64,000 bases of DNA from JAPPFW01 sp965231815 (GTDB taxonomy: Bacteria; Actinomycetota; Acidimicrobiia; Spongiisociales; Spongiisociaceae). Position 1 is the first letter of the stretch, and each line of letters opens with the position of its first letter. This document shows positions 55,357 through 64,000 of this stretch, one piece after another. The DNA lies in the NCBI GenBank assembly GCA_965231815.1, contig OZ246890.1, positions 558,001 to 622,000 of the forward strand. The letters run 5' to 3'. Made by a program: the position numbers and the translations under genes. A model generated the notes under the pieces. The model was not told the DNA's origin, did not search any database, and saw nothing but the letters and a program-made list of their open reading frames with translations.

Positions 55357-56470
55357 TGGTCGTCTCATTCTACCCGACCTTACGATTCGCGGGTTCCGCG
55401 GGCTGCGCGACTTGACTATTCCTCGTCTCGGACGGGTGACGCTCTTGGCCGGACGGAACGGCATCGGGAAGACCACAGTGTTGGATGCCATTCGAGTGTT
55501 CGCGTCGCGCGGGCGGCGAGTTGCGCTCCGGTCTGTGCTGAGTCACTCGGATGAGATCGTTACTCAAGATGGTGATCCTGACACACCTCGGAGGGTCGTG
55601 GAGGATTGGTCAGCCCTCTTCTACAACAGGATAGTTTCGGACGAGATAGCCATCTTTATTGGACCGGTCGATGGTTCGAATGCAGTCACCATTCGAACTC
55701 CTGCTCTTGCTGAGGACAGTCTTGGATTCTTTGACCATGATCCGTTCTTAGAGGAACCGGTCCGGCTTGTTGAAGTGGTGGTCGCAGGGAGAGTAAACGT
55801 GGTGGCTGCGTTTCCACAGGTACCTTGGTCCCCGAAGAGATTCCAGCGCCGTGGTAGTGACTTGCCGGCGCCGTATAAGTGCGAATCAATCGGGCCGGGT
55901 GTACTGACCAATTCCGAGATAGCGCGTTTGTGGGACAACGTAGCCCTAACCTCCGACGAACCTCACGTCTCCGAAGCTCTCAGCCTGGTAGCGGGAAAAC
56001 CCGTGTCGCGTATAGCAATGGTCGGTGATATTACCGCCGGCCCAAGACTGCTTGGAGGTCAGCGTATTAGGGAAGGGGTACGTCCACTCTTGAAGTTCGA
56101 TCATGACGAACGGGTTCCGCTACGAAGCCTAGGAGATGGCGCCCTTCGCGTGTTCGGCGTCGCGGCTGCGCTCGCTAATTGTACGGATGGGTTCTTGCTT
56201 ATCGACGAAGCCGAGAACGGACTTCATCATGCGATCCAGTTGGATTTCTGGCGGATGGTGCTTCGCGTTGCTCACAAGAATAACGTTCAGGTGGTCGCTA
56301 CCACCCACAGCTTCGATTGCATAAGTGGCTTCGCGGCTGCATCTGCCGAACTAGGCGAGGTCGAAGGCCGCCTGATACGGCTGTCCCAACGGGACGAGCA
56401 GCTAATGGCAGTCGAGTATTCCGAGCGAGATCTAACCGTTGCAACCGAGCGACTGATCGAAGTCCGCTAA
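55349..56470 (+). CDS. OLD-like AAA15 ATPase, partner of DUF3226 protein
   Basis: The 373-residue ATPase begins LTIRGFRGLRDLTIPRLGRV and has Walker A LAGRNGIGKTTVLDAI (about residues 32-47), late GDGALRVFGVAAAL, FLLIDEAENGLHHAIQ (Walker B) and ATTHSFDCI. With the downstream DUF3226/TOPRIM-like gene it forms the two-gene equivalent of an OLD-family nuclease. GAAGAAGGGAG precedes the ATG. It is intact, unlike the second pair at 59-60.5 kb. Confidence 0.85.
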   Translation: MSDGRLILPDLTIRGFRGLRDLTIPRLGRVTLLAGRNGIGKTTVLDAIRVFASRGRRVALRSVLSHSDEIVTQDGDPDTPRRVVEDWSALFYNRIVSDEIAIFIGPVDGSNAVTIRTPALAEDSLGFFDHDPFLEEPVRLVEVVVAGRVNVVAAFPQVPWSPKRFQRRGSDLPAPYKCESIGPGVLTNSEIARLWDNVALTSDEPHVSEALSLVAGKPVSRIAMVGDITAGPRLLGGQRIREGVRPLLKFDHDERVPLRSLGDGALRVFGVAAALANCTDGFLLIDEAENGLHHAIQLDFWRMVLRVAHKNNVQVVATTHSFDCISGFAAASAELGEVEGRLIRLSQRDEQLMAVEYSERDLTVATERLIEVR

Positions 56471-56619
56471 CTCCTGATTCCTCCATGTCACTGTATCGAT
56501 TTCTTAACACCCGGGCCAGGACCGCAACTGTAGAGCGTGCCGGGTTAATACGGTTTGGGATAGTCCTGTCCGGGCTAACAGATACTTCCCGGTCTCTCCC
56601 TCCCGGCAGGCGCCGCTGA

Positions 56620-57249
56620 ATGCGGGGGACGGGTACACCGTCGGCAAGGCTTCTCCTGGTAGAGGGGTCAAGTGACAAGCGAATTGTCCAGCATATATGC
56701 AAGGCTTACGCCGATCTGCTCAGCTTCGATATACGCGCCTGTGGCGGGTGGTCAGGTCTGAGGGAAGAGATACTCCTACAGTTGGTCGTCGAAGGTCGCA
56801 CGGCACTCGGGATCATGGCTGATGCGAATAGTGACCGGCTCGGGAAGTGGCGTGAGATAGTGCGGGAGGTCAGTGAGGCTCGGGTGTGGGATTACACTAT
56901 ACCGTCTGAACCCGGGCGTGGAGGCACCGTTCTTGATGGCAGCCCCAAAGTAGGTGTGTGGCTCATGCCGGACAATCAATCCCCCGGCGAATTGGAAGAC
57001 TTCGTAGCCACATTGATTCCGGATGATGATCCGATCTGGCCACTAGCAAGAGAGTATATCGACACAATTCCGGCAGAACACAAGAAGTTCAGTGAGTCAC
57101 ACACGGTCAAAGCCCAGGTTTATGCATGGACCGCAACTCTACGGTCTCCGGGTGGGCTGCTAAGCGCTGCAACGCAGCACTCCCATCTCAGCACGATGTC
57201 GGAGCCTGCACGGACCCTTGTAGACTGGATACAGCGACTGTTCGAATGA
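56620..57249 (+). CDS. DUF3226 (TOPRIM-like) protein
   Basis: The 209-residue protein shows LLLVEGSSDKRIVQHI (the acidic start of a TOPRIM fold), ALGIMADANSD, VGVWLMPDNQSPGELEDF and a Trp-rich C-terminus (VYAWTATL ... LVDWIQRLFE), which is the DUF3226 pattern. It is a predicted nuclease partner of the ATPase 149 bp upstream. The gap is unusually long for such pairs, and no strong ribosome site is seen before 56620. Confidence 0.82.
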   Translation: MRGTGTPSARLLLVEGSSDKRIVQHICKAYADLLSFDIRACGGWSGLREEILLQLVVEGRTALGIMADANSDRLGKWREIVREVSEARVWDYTIPSEPGRGGTVLDGSPKVGVWLMPDNQSPGELEDFVATLIPDDDPIWPLAREYIDTIPAEHKKFSESHTVKAQVYAWTATLRSPGGLLSAATQHSHLSTMSEPARTLVDWIQRLFE

Positions 57250-57297
57250 CGGCCATACCGACCTCCTACATCCTGGGTCGCCGCTGCGGTCGATGGC

Positions 57298-57690
57298 GGT
57301 CAGAGGGTCTACTACACTACCGCCGCTGACCTCCCAGTCCGCGGCCCCAACAGCCGCCCTCGAAGGACGCCGGGTCCCAACCATGCACCTCTTCTCCGGC
57401 CACGAAGTGCTTATAGTCGATGAATTGGGATATCTGCCAATACCCGCCGAGGACGCCGCCTCCCTGTTCCAGGTCATCTCCCGCCGCTACCAGAAAGGGT
57501 CGATAATCCTGACCGCAACCGCAGCGTCGCCGCCTGGGGAGATATCTTCTCCAACAGCACCATCGCGGCGGCCATGTTGGACCGGCTACTCCACCGAAGC
57601 GTCGTGTTTCACCATTTCGGGAGACAGCTACCGGCTACGCGCCTACCACGCCCAAGCCATAAAACACCGACCGAAAGGAGGTGCCAGCTA
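57298..57690 (+). pseudogene. IstB-like ATPase remnant (IS21 family)
   Basis: Pieces in three frames give GQRVYYTTAADL, then VLIVDELGYLPIPAEDAASLFQVISRRYQKGSIILT, then TIAAAMLDRLLHRSVVF, all standard IstB blocks in the right order. Indels separate them. The partner IstA is absent. Confidence 0.85.
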
Positions 57691-58247
57691 GACTCAGCAA
57701 CACACCCAGGGTGGGGAATTTCGATGATCAACTCTGGGGATCGCCAACACGGGCGTGGCGCGAATCCTGATAAGGGACCCCGTACCCTCCGGTCCCGTGG
57801 CTGTCAGCACCCGCCGAGGTTGACCGCGTGCGGTGATGCCCGCTGGCTGGCCGGAGACGACGGCCTTTAGGTCACCAGTTCAGGACGCCGGAGAACCACA
57901 GGTCCGTTTCCGGCTGAAACGGTGTTGGAACTCCGACAGCTACCGAGGCCAGCCTGGACCGAGTATCGACCTCCAAACGAGGGACGAACTGTGGGACCCC
58001 CCCTGACCCTTTGGGCCGGTGTAGGTCCAGGGGTCAGGTGTGGGGGCGGACAACGGAGGGGCCCCGGTCTGCGTTCCTATTCGATTCGGCCCCGGAACTG
58101 TGTGGTGGCAGAGCCCCAGCATTGGGATGCGAAAGCTCTGCCACCTTGGGGGTGGCCCCGGGTGGGGCTTATTGTCGGAGGTGCTTGCTTTGGTCCGTTC
58201 GGTGGCGGTCTGCTGGCGTTGCTCGGAGATGACCGAGGGTGGCCGGT

Positions 58248-58542
58248 TCTCTGTTAGGCCGATCTTCCATTTGATGTAGTCAGCTGTGGCGCGCCGTGTT
58301 GGCATGCGCGTGCCCACTTCATTCTCGGCCATGCAGATTCCCTGCCAGTCCGGGTTGGTTTTCAGCCAGTTGATACTTGCGAGACCGCCATCGAGGATGC
58401 GCTGCCAGCGTGGGCCGGACTTGACGACCTCTTTGCCTGCGGCACCGAGTGACCACAAGGCCAAGGCATAGGAGGATATATACTCCTGGCGGGCTTCTTG
58501 GGGGTTTGAGGTCCCCGTCGCGAATAGCTGCCTACGGCTCAC
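58248..58542 (-). pseudogene. DndB/DGQHR-like protein, C-terminal remnant
   Basis: The frame ISSYALALWSLGAAGKEVV ... LASINWLKTNPDWQGICMAE ... TRRATADYIKWKIGL resembles the C-terminal part of DndB-type proteins, which regulate DNA phosphorothioation. It lacks the N-terminal core, and after KIGL the frame continues in Pro-rich residues without similarity. The remaining bases from 57691 to 58247 hold no gene I can support. Confidence 0.45.
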
Positions 58543-58758
58543 CTGTATGCGGGGAAACCCAACTGGGACCTACTCCCCGCGGTCACTCCCCACTGAAATC
58601 CGAAGAGCCGGCAAACAACCAGGTAACCAGCGGTGGCAGGCGGCAGCCGAGTGGTGGCGTCCCACGTCTAGTACCACACTCCGGCACGAGAGCACCCGAA
58701 CCTGGAGTGGCCGTAGCAAAGGGACAAACAATGGTTAACTTGACTTGGGTGGTGGGGG

Positions 58759-59133
58759 TTAGCCCGCCGCCGTAGCGTGCCGGGCGGCGAGAGCATCACA
58801 TACCGGGAGGTCCCCGTGCCAAGCGACTGTGGGTGTTACGGTCGCCAGCATCTCGAAGGCGACGGCCAAGGCTGCGGAGTCCGCCGTCTCGTCCTTGGGA
58901 GACACAAACATTTCGGCCAGTTTCCGCTGCTCCGGGGCCAGCCCGTATTGGTTGCAAATCTCATCAAGGGGCCATTGCCGCAGCGGGTTGATGATCTCGA
59001 TACCGATAACAGTTCCGTCGGCGTCGAGGTCTACGAGGGTGCCGCTGTCGACGAAGCGGGTTTTTGCCGCTCTCGGTGTGGGGGTCATCCCAATGTAGAG
59101 GGCGTTTGCTTCAAGATCGTATGAGAAGTGCAT
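58759..59133 (-). CDS. DUF2283-domain protein
   Basis: The 124-residue protein begins MHFSYDLEANALYIGMTPTP and continues GTLVDLDADGTVIGIEIINP, the DUF2283 core. The function of the family is not known; such genes often sit beside small toxin-like genes. The C-terminal half is longer than the core domain and of unclear nature. It is followed by a broken DUF3226 gene upstream. Confidence 0.75.
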   Translation of the reverse strand: MHFSYDLEANALYIGMTPTPRAAKTRFVDSGTLVDLDADGTVIGIEIINPLRQWPLDEICNQYGLAPEQRKLAEMFVSPKDETADSAALAVAFEMLATVTPTVAWHGDLPVCDALAARHATAAG

Positions 59134-59134
59134 T

Positions 59135-59428
59135 CGATATCATTCTCCATCTGGCCATCCAACAGTAATAACGAGCTTTCATGAAGGCACCGGTAGCGTC
59201 CTCGTCGGCATCGCGAATGATGCCGATCCGCTCTACCTTCTCGTAGCCTGGTAGGAGAGGGAGGACTTCAAGGTAGCTTCGCAGGTGGGTTTTACCTTCG
59301 TATATGAGGATATCTACCCCATTTAGGCCGATATGCTCACAGAGGCATCTAAGGAACCCTTCATCATCCTTGCCTTCAACCAGCAATAGTACGGTTTCGG
59401 CTATCCGAATGGGCTGGTGTCGGGACAC
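59135..59428 (-). pseudogene. DUF3226-like protein, N-terminal remnant
   Basis: RIAETVLLLVEGKDDEGFLRCL and VERIGIIRDADEDATGAF are the first two DUF3226 blocks. The rest, including the MPDN block, is missing. Its GTG start overlaps the upstream ATPase stop (TAGTG). This is the damaged counterpart of the pair at 55349-57249. Confidence 0.75.
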
Positions 59429-60509
59429 TACCGGATTTCGAAGTCTGCTTCGATGGCAGTAGATAGGGTGTTTCTTTCGAACGACTTTGCTACGGTTTTG
59501 CCGTTGACACGATCGAGTCGGATGAAGCGGAAATTGTGGCGGTCGGCCTCGAACGCATCATGCGCGGCACGGACGCATTCGGCACTGTGGGTGGTGGCAA
59601 ACACCTGGACGTTAAACCTTTCCGAGAAGTCTGAGATTGCGCGCCACAAGTCCTTCAGCTTGGAGTGGTGGATTCCGTTCTCGATCTCGTCAATGAGAAG
59701 CATTCCTCCGGACGCGGTCTCGAAGGCTAACGTTAAGGAGAGTACGCGGTTCATACCGTCGCCAAGCAGTCCCATCGGCATGAGACGGCCAGCCCCAGAT
59801 CGGCATGAATAACGGGTAATCCGTTGATGGATACAGTGACGAGTCGCGTCAAACGAGGCTCGAAACTCCTAAGGGCATCAACTACCATCGTCTCGATTCC
59901 CTTAACCTGGACTCGTCCCAGCTTGTCTGCATCTTCGGGCGGGGCGCTGCGGTGACTCGGACTGAAGTAGACGCCGGAGGCTCGACCAGGGACCCGCTCC
60001 CGGCTGGTTTCGAAATCGTTCTGAACCATCCCGGGTCCTGCCATTCGAGACACGAACCATCCACGGGATACGTAGCGATCGCTGCTGTCAGTGTACGTCA
60101 GAACGATCTCATGGGGGCTATCCACGATAGGCGGTAACCCGCCACCGGCCGAGCCGTTTCCGCCCACGGGGGTGCGCACTGTTTCTCGGATCAGCGTTTC
60201 GATTCGCAGAACGTACTGAGTCGAGCCGTGGCCTGAGGTAGCTCTGAGTTCGATGGGTTGGGAAGCGTCATGGCCGTGGAACATATCGTGGAACACATGA
60301 TCCATATCTATCCACTGGATCCCCCTGAACCGATCGATACGCAAACCGATGTCCGGCTGATCGGCGCCCGAGAACTGCCACAGTGCTTCAAGTAAGGCAG
60401 TCTTGCCTACATTGTTCTGTCCGGCGACGAGGTTCACGCTTCGAAGATCGCCCAAACGTAGTCTCTGAAACGTCCTGAAGTTCTTGATCTCGAAGATCTT
60501 GATCTTCAT
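59428..60509 (-). pseudogene. OLD-like AAA15 ATPase with one-base frameshift
   Basis: The first frame (ATG 60509, MKIKIFEIKNFRTFQRLRLG) has Walker A VAGQNNVGKTALLEALWQF. It ends near 59785, where the next frame gives LMPMGLLGDGMNRVLSLTLAF, GMLLIDEIENGIHHSKLKDL and ATTHSAECV. One G missing in CTGG(G)CCGTCTC restores 361 codons with ...DLGLGRLMPMGLLG. GGAGGG precedes the chosen ATG. The 3' end of this gene is repeated twice near 53.5 and 54.1 kb. Confidence 0.82.
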
Positions 60510-60593
60510 CGGGTACCCTCCGTTGCGCTGAGCGAAGCCGTTTGGGTACGTCTTCAACTCATGAGGCTCGTGTGGTCCTATTCCGTCGTTCGC

Positions 60594-61500
60594 TCAGTGT
60601 GCGAGGCGGTGGTCTTGCGTCGGATGTGTTCGCGGCGTCTTGGCAGAGCTTCTGGCACCCCGTGACTCGCTAACCAGATCGGTCGCTCCCATCCTAGTCC
60701 TTGTACTATAGAGCGAAGGGCGGGGTTCTGGGTTCCCTGCCTCATGAGGCGTTGGAGGTTGATGGCGGCTGCTCTGGTGGTGAGCCATTGTTTGTTCCCG
60801 GTCGGCCACCCACAGACGGTTCGGACCTTCCGCCTCGAAGTCCCGATCCACCAAATCAGCCGGACGGTTTGCGTCCTCGGCGGGGATCGTGGTGCGCTTG
60901 GTTTCGCCCCTCACCACGCCCACCAAGCCTTTGACCCGCATCAGCCGTAGCCACCGCGCATCGGGCCGACGCCACACCTTCCGGGCGCCGACTACACCCC
61001 GAAATTCGACTCCCACACCCGACGAATCCGGATACGAAGCTCTCCTATCCCGCTGGCTGCGGGCCGAGCAACGCTGCGGTTCCCGCACCCGCCGTTTGTG
61101 CTCATAATAAGTAGACGGGGCAATTCGGCAACCCGGCGCAGTACAGGTTCGACCACGAACTCATCACCGATTCTCATCCACGAAAACGGTCATCGTCTCG
61201 GTCCGCGGTCGAACACCTCCGCCAGGGCGAAATACGCGGAAGCCTTCCGCAAAATCTCATTCGCCCGCCGCAACTCCACGAGTTCGCTTCGTTCGTCGGT
61301 CGTCAACCCGGCCCGGACACCCTGATCCCACTCAGCCTGCCGAACCCGCCTACAGCAGCGTCTCCGACGAACACCCGAACAGCTACCGTGATCGAACAAA
61401 TCGCCGCCCACCCAGACGGGTAATCCACCCGATGCTCCGACACCATCCGAACAGCCCGCTCCCGAACCTCCGACCAATACATTGTTGGTCTTCCCATACT
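60594..61500 (-). pseudogene. IS3-family transposase remnant (orfA and orfB)
   Basis: On the minus strand orfA pieces come first (ERAVRMVSEHRVDYPS; QAEWDQGVRAGLTTDERSELVELRRANEILRKASAYFA). They are followed by an orfB piece (LMRVKGLVGVVRGETKRTTIP, DRDFEAEGPNRLWVAD). Both are frameshifted, and the DDE catalytic part is lost. Confidence 0.85.
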
Positions 61501-61546
61501 CCATTATCTCCCAACTAATAGAGTCTCCGGAAAACCCGGGGGGTTC

Positions 61547-61576
61547 ACCCACACACCCATGAATAATCGGGGCTAG
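61547..61576 (+). repeat. MITE family A, end remnant
   Basis: Only the right end CCATGAATAATCGGGGCTAG with a few neighbouring bases is present, next to the IS3 remnant. The rest of the 210-bp element is missing. Confidence 0.7.
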
Positions 61577-61618
61577 GGCATATAGAAGCTACAGGCCACA
61601 CCCGTGGTAGCATCCGGC

Positions 61619-61762
61619 ATGACAGGCCTGAGGGTTGCAACACTCCTCCTCGCAGCCTTCGTCATCCTAGGAGCCTTGTACGTCTGGAGCTTCGAACGGC
61701 CAGCGGGCAGGTTCTTGCCACTTTTTCGCGTGGGCATGCCGGGGTCTGTCATAGCTGGTTGA
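61619..61762 (+). CDS. Possible small membrane peptide (47 aa)
   Basis: A frame from ATG 61619 encodes a hydrophobic helix (VATLLLAAFVILGALYVW) and then FERPAGRFLPLFRVGMPG. It may be the truncated start of a larger membrane protein. No ribosome site is strong. Confidence 0.3.
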   Translation: MTGLRVATLLLAAFVILGALYVWSFERPAGRFLPLFRVGMPGSVIAG

Positions 61763-61796
61763 TATTGTTGTGATGTGTCAGCGAAGGAGAGGAACG

Positions 61797-62030
61797 ATGG
61801 TGGACACGCGTGTTCGGGTGGGTCGGTCTCGGAAGGGTGCGGTGCTAGAGGTTATCCAGCAGCGCGACCGGTCGGGGGATGATCCGTTCGGTGATGTGTT
61901 GGCGTTGCGTGATTTCATGGAGGGTGAGGGATCTGATCTTGGAGACCTTGATATCGGTGTTGCAGTCGCGCGGCTGGTGTGTGAGGGCGATTTGCGGTTT
62001 GCCCTTGACGGTCTTCGTCTGATTCGATAG
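61797..62030 (+). CDS. Small protein upstream of dGTPase
   Basis: The 77-residue product (VDTRVRVGRSRKGAVLEVIQ ... ALRDFMEGEGSDLGDLDIGVAVARL) follows AAGGAGAGG. Its TAG stop lies in the first copy of a 26-bp tandem duplication. Before that duplication the dGTPase GTG would have overlapped this stop (TAGTG), so the two genes were probably translationally coupled. The family is unknown. Confidence 0.5.
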   Translation: MVDTRVRVGRSRKGAVLEVIQQRDRSGDDPFGDVLALRDFMEGEGSDLGDLDIGVAVARLVCEGDLRFALDGLRLIR

Positions 62031-62070
62031 TGGAAGGCCGGGATCTGATTCGATAGTGGAAGGCCGGGAT
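62019..62070 (+). repeat. 26-bp tandem duplication at a gene junction
   Basis: Bases 62019-62044 and 62045-62070 are identical. The unit carries the stop of the small gene and the start of the dGTPase, so the duplication separates a former stop/start overlap. Confidence 0.85.
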
Positions 62071-63357
62071 CATCGTTTCCAGGAGACGAGAAGCAACGAT
62101 ACTCGTAATGCCTTCCAGCGTGATCGGGATCGCGTTCTGTATTCCCCCGAATTCCGTCGTCTCAGCGGAGTCACCCAGGTGGCATCGTCTGGAGAGGGAG
62201 ACGTTTTCCATAATCGTTTGACTCACTCCCTCAAGGTGGCTCAGGTAGGCCGCCGCCTAGCGGAACGTTTGCGAAAGTCCCAGCCAGAATTGATTCGCGC
62301 GTGGGGAGGTCTTAACCCAGATGTTGTCGAGACGGCTGGCCTTGCCCACGATCTAGGCCATCCTCCGTTCGGTCACGACGGCGAAGACGTGATCTGCAGG
62401 GCAGTGGAAAAGGAGGACTTGGATGGCTTCGAGGGGAACGCACAATCATTTCGCATCGTTACCCGACTCGCAGCCCATACTGACAACGCTAGAGACGTCG
62501 ATGCCGGTCAAGACCCGGGTGACAACTTAGGCCTCAACCTCACAAGGGCAACGCTCAACGCAATCCTCAAGTACCCGTGGTTACGGGGGGAGTCCGAAAA
62601 GCGCCGTAAGAAGTGGGGTGCCTATCGTGCTGATGAGGACCGGTTCCTATGGGTGAGAGGTGATCAGCCTGATGGGCGCCGCGCCTTGGAGGCTGAGTTG
62701 ATGGATTGGGCAGACGATGTGACCTATGCGGTGCATGATCTTGAGGACTTCTACCGCGCTGGTCTGATTCCTATTCATCTGCTATCACACAAGGCCGAAC
62801 GGGAAAGGTTCATCAGCGCCGCTACCGAACGGAACTCCCGTCTGGCTGAAGCTGGCGACTTGGTGCAGGCACTGGCGTCGGTTCTTGGAACTATGGCACT
62901 CCTCGACGGACCGTACGACGGGGGGCGGAAGCAGCGGACGCTTATAGATGCGGCCACGTCCGCCCTGATCACCCAATTCATCACCGGCAACGCTATCCAA
63001 GTCTGCGATCCGTCCATGGATTCGAGCATCACGATAGACCCAGACATCCGTCTACAGGTCGACCTGCTCCAGGAAGTAACCTACTACTACGTTATCGGAC
63101 ATCCCCGAATAGCGAGTATTCGCGAAGGTCAACGAGAGATGCTCGCAAAGCTCTTCGATTTCTACATCGATGTGATCAACGGGACTCGGAATCGGACTTT
63201 GTTACCCGAACCAACACGCGACCGGCTGCAAAGTGGCGATAACGCAAGTCGGTTAGCAGCGGATCTGTTGGCCGGGATGACCGAACGGCAGGTGATCCAA
63301 ACTTACCAACGGCTAACTGGGATCCTTCCTGGGCCGATCTCATACTTCGACCTGTAA
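62056..63357 (+). CDS. dgt: dGTP triphosphohydrolase-like protein (HD domain)
   Basis: The 433-residue enzyme shows FRRLSGVTQV, HNRLTHSLKVAQVGR, GLAHDLGHPPFGHDGED (the HD metal site) and MDWADDVTYAVHDLEDF, the standard dNTPase motifs. It splits dGTP or other dNTPs into nucleoside and triphosphate. dGTPases can be housekeeping or anti-phage (nucleotide depletion); the setting here favours the second, as inference. The GTG at 62056 lies in the second copy of a 26-bp repeat. A truncated paralogue follows at 63.65 kb. Confidence 0.85.
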   Translation: MEGRDHRFQETRSNDTRNAFQRDRDRVLYSPEFRRLSGVTQVASSGEGDVFHNRLTHSLKVAQVGRRLAERLRKSQPELIRAWGGLNPDVVETAGLAHDLGHPPFGHDGEDVICRAVEKEDLDGFEGNAQSFRIVTRLAAHTDNARDVDAGQDPGDNLGLNLTRATLNAILKYPWLRGESEKRRKKWGAYRADEDRFLWVRGDQPDGRRALEAELMDWADDVTYAVHDLEDFYRAGLIPIHLLSHKAERERFISAATERNSRLAEAGDLVQALASVLGTMALLDGPYDGGRKQRTLIDAATSALITQFITGNAIQVCDPSMDSSITIDPDIRLQVDLLQEVTYYYVIGHPRIASIREGQREMLAKLFDFYIDVINGTRNRTLLPEPTRDRLQSGDNASRLAADLLAGMTERQVIQTYQRLTGILPGPISYFDL

Positions 63358-63439
63358 CAACCTAGCGCAACACCGTGCCCGAACCCACCGGGGAAACCGG
63401 GACGGTCCACACCCAACCCGACTAGCGGAACTCAAAGAC

Positions 63440-63650
63440 AACTCAGTGATGGTGACCAGATGGGTAGCTCTTCGAGGCCTCGCGAAAACGTGGGGGCTGC
63501 TGTTGTCGGTGTTGGTGAACTCGTGAGCGACGCGGCGTAGGGACCCGGAGCAAGTTGTTGATCCCTTCAATGGGTCCGTTGGTTGCTCGTCTGCTGCGGT
63601 GGTAGGCTAGGATCTCCGAAAGGCAACACACATGCCGGAGTGCTCGTAGG
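63440..63650 (-). pseudogene. ISL3-family transposase, C-terminal remnant
   Basis: EILAYHRSRRATNGPIEGINNLLRV, then in another frame LRRVAHEFTNTDN, gives the end of an ISL3-type transposase with a frameshift. The catalytic core is absent. It abuts the truncated second dGTPase. Confidence 0.75.
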
Positions 63651-64000
63651 ACCGGAGGAACGAAGACCTTGGGAGGGCGCTCAGAGCGATGATGGGGTTG
63701 ATTGATGGTCCCTATGATGGCGGTCAACGACAAAGGACCATAATGAACGAGGCGTCGTCATCTCTCATAACCCAGTTCATCAAGGGAGATGCGATCCAGG
63801 TTTGTGATCGATCCGAGGATCGAAGCCTGAGGATAGATCCTGATATACGCCTGCAGGTCGATCTTCTCAAGGAGATAACCCATTATTACGTAATCAACCA
63901 CCCCCGGATGGTTGGCGTCCGCGAGGGACAACGGGAGATACTGGGTAAGCTGTTCGACATCTACATTGAGGTGTTGGGCCAGAAACGAAAGCAAGCATTG
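63650..64000 (+). pseudogene. Second dGTPase-like gene, 5'-truncated and running off the window
   Basis: The open frame reads NEDLGRALRAMMGLIDGPYDGGQRQR and then SLITQFIKGDAIQVCD and RIDPDIRLQVDLLKEITHYYVI, about 60% like residues 270-375 of the dGTPase at 62056. The HD half is missing and is replaced by the ISL3 remnant. No stop occurs before base 64000, so the 3' end is unknown. Confidence 0.75.

Noticed and set aside
57990..58240. GC-rich inverted repeats as an RNA or riboswitch
   Set aside because: The pairing is imperfect and no gene is placed to be controlled; it looks like decayed non-coding DNA.
1..64000. tRNA, rRNA or attachment sites
   Set aside because: I saw no cloverleaf with a CCA-type end, no rRNA motif, and no tRNA-linked direct repeats that would mark an integrated element.

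Overview
The window is GC-rich DNA with many GTG/TTG starts. The housekeeping order (glmS 3' end, acpS), a class-III CoA-transferase and a pair of SLH-domain surface proteins whose third repeat runs into GHTNARPAGISMQ suggest a high-GC Actinomycetota, perhaps an Acidimicrobiia relative. The taxonomy is inference; there is no rRNA or tRNA gene to anchor it.

Most of the window is an accessory, defence-rich island in visible decay. 0-11 kb: glmS end, Fic protein, acpS, an AAA15 ATPase split by a 118-bp MITE, an ImmA/IrrE pair, a DUF3644 gene, a HigBA-type toxin-antitoxin pair inside a segmental duplication, and a PLP aminotransferase. 11-19 kb: aspartic protease, SF1 helicase, DarT-like ADP-ribosyltransferase and ADP-ribosylglycohydrolase in one tightly packed row. 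The helicase is split by an IS1380-family element that itself carries an IS110-family element. 20-32 kb: RloA/RloB-like pair, Hachiman-like hamAB, a KAP NTPase pseudogene, and several copies of a membrane-anchored coiled-coil protein lying among scattered hamAB fragments. 32-46 kb: a 1518-residue STAND/Avs-like NTPase, a C5-methyltransferase with a GHKL-nuclease gene split by a second copy of the same MITE, and a zinc-ribbon/nuclease gene broken by an 8-bp duplication. 46-51 kb: two secreted SLH proteins with strong terminators. 51-64 kb: a second RloA with truncated RloB, two ATPase/DUF3226 pairs (one broken), IS21, IS3 and ISL3 remnants, a DndB-like remnant, and a dGTPase followed by a truncated dGTPase paralogue.

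The main theme is recent, traceable gene breakage. Three genes return to a full-length open frame when the mobile element plus one target duplication is removed on paper: the AAA15 ATPase (457 aa), the GHKL restriction gene (665 aa) and the SF1 helicase (473 aa). Other genes carry one or two small lesions: a lost G, a single stop codon, or a short tandem duplication. Fragments of neighbouring genes (hamAB, ATPase/DUF3226 junction, aminotransferase 3' end, zinc-ribbon gene 3' end) recur at distant sites, so the region has also been shuffled by segmental duplication. The best candidate for an undescribed system is the protease-helicase-DarT-ARH row at 11.4-18.6 kb. Second is the repeat-bearing membrane coiled-coil family that accompanies hamAB pieces.
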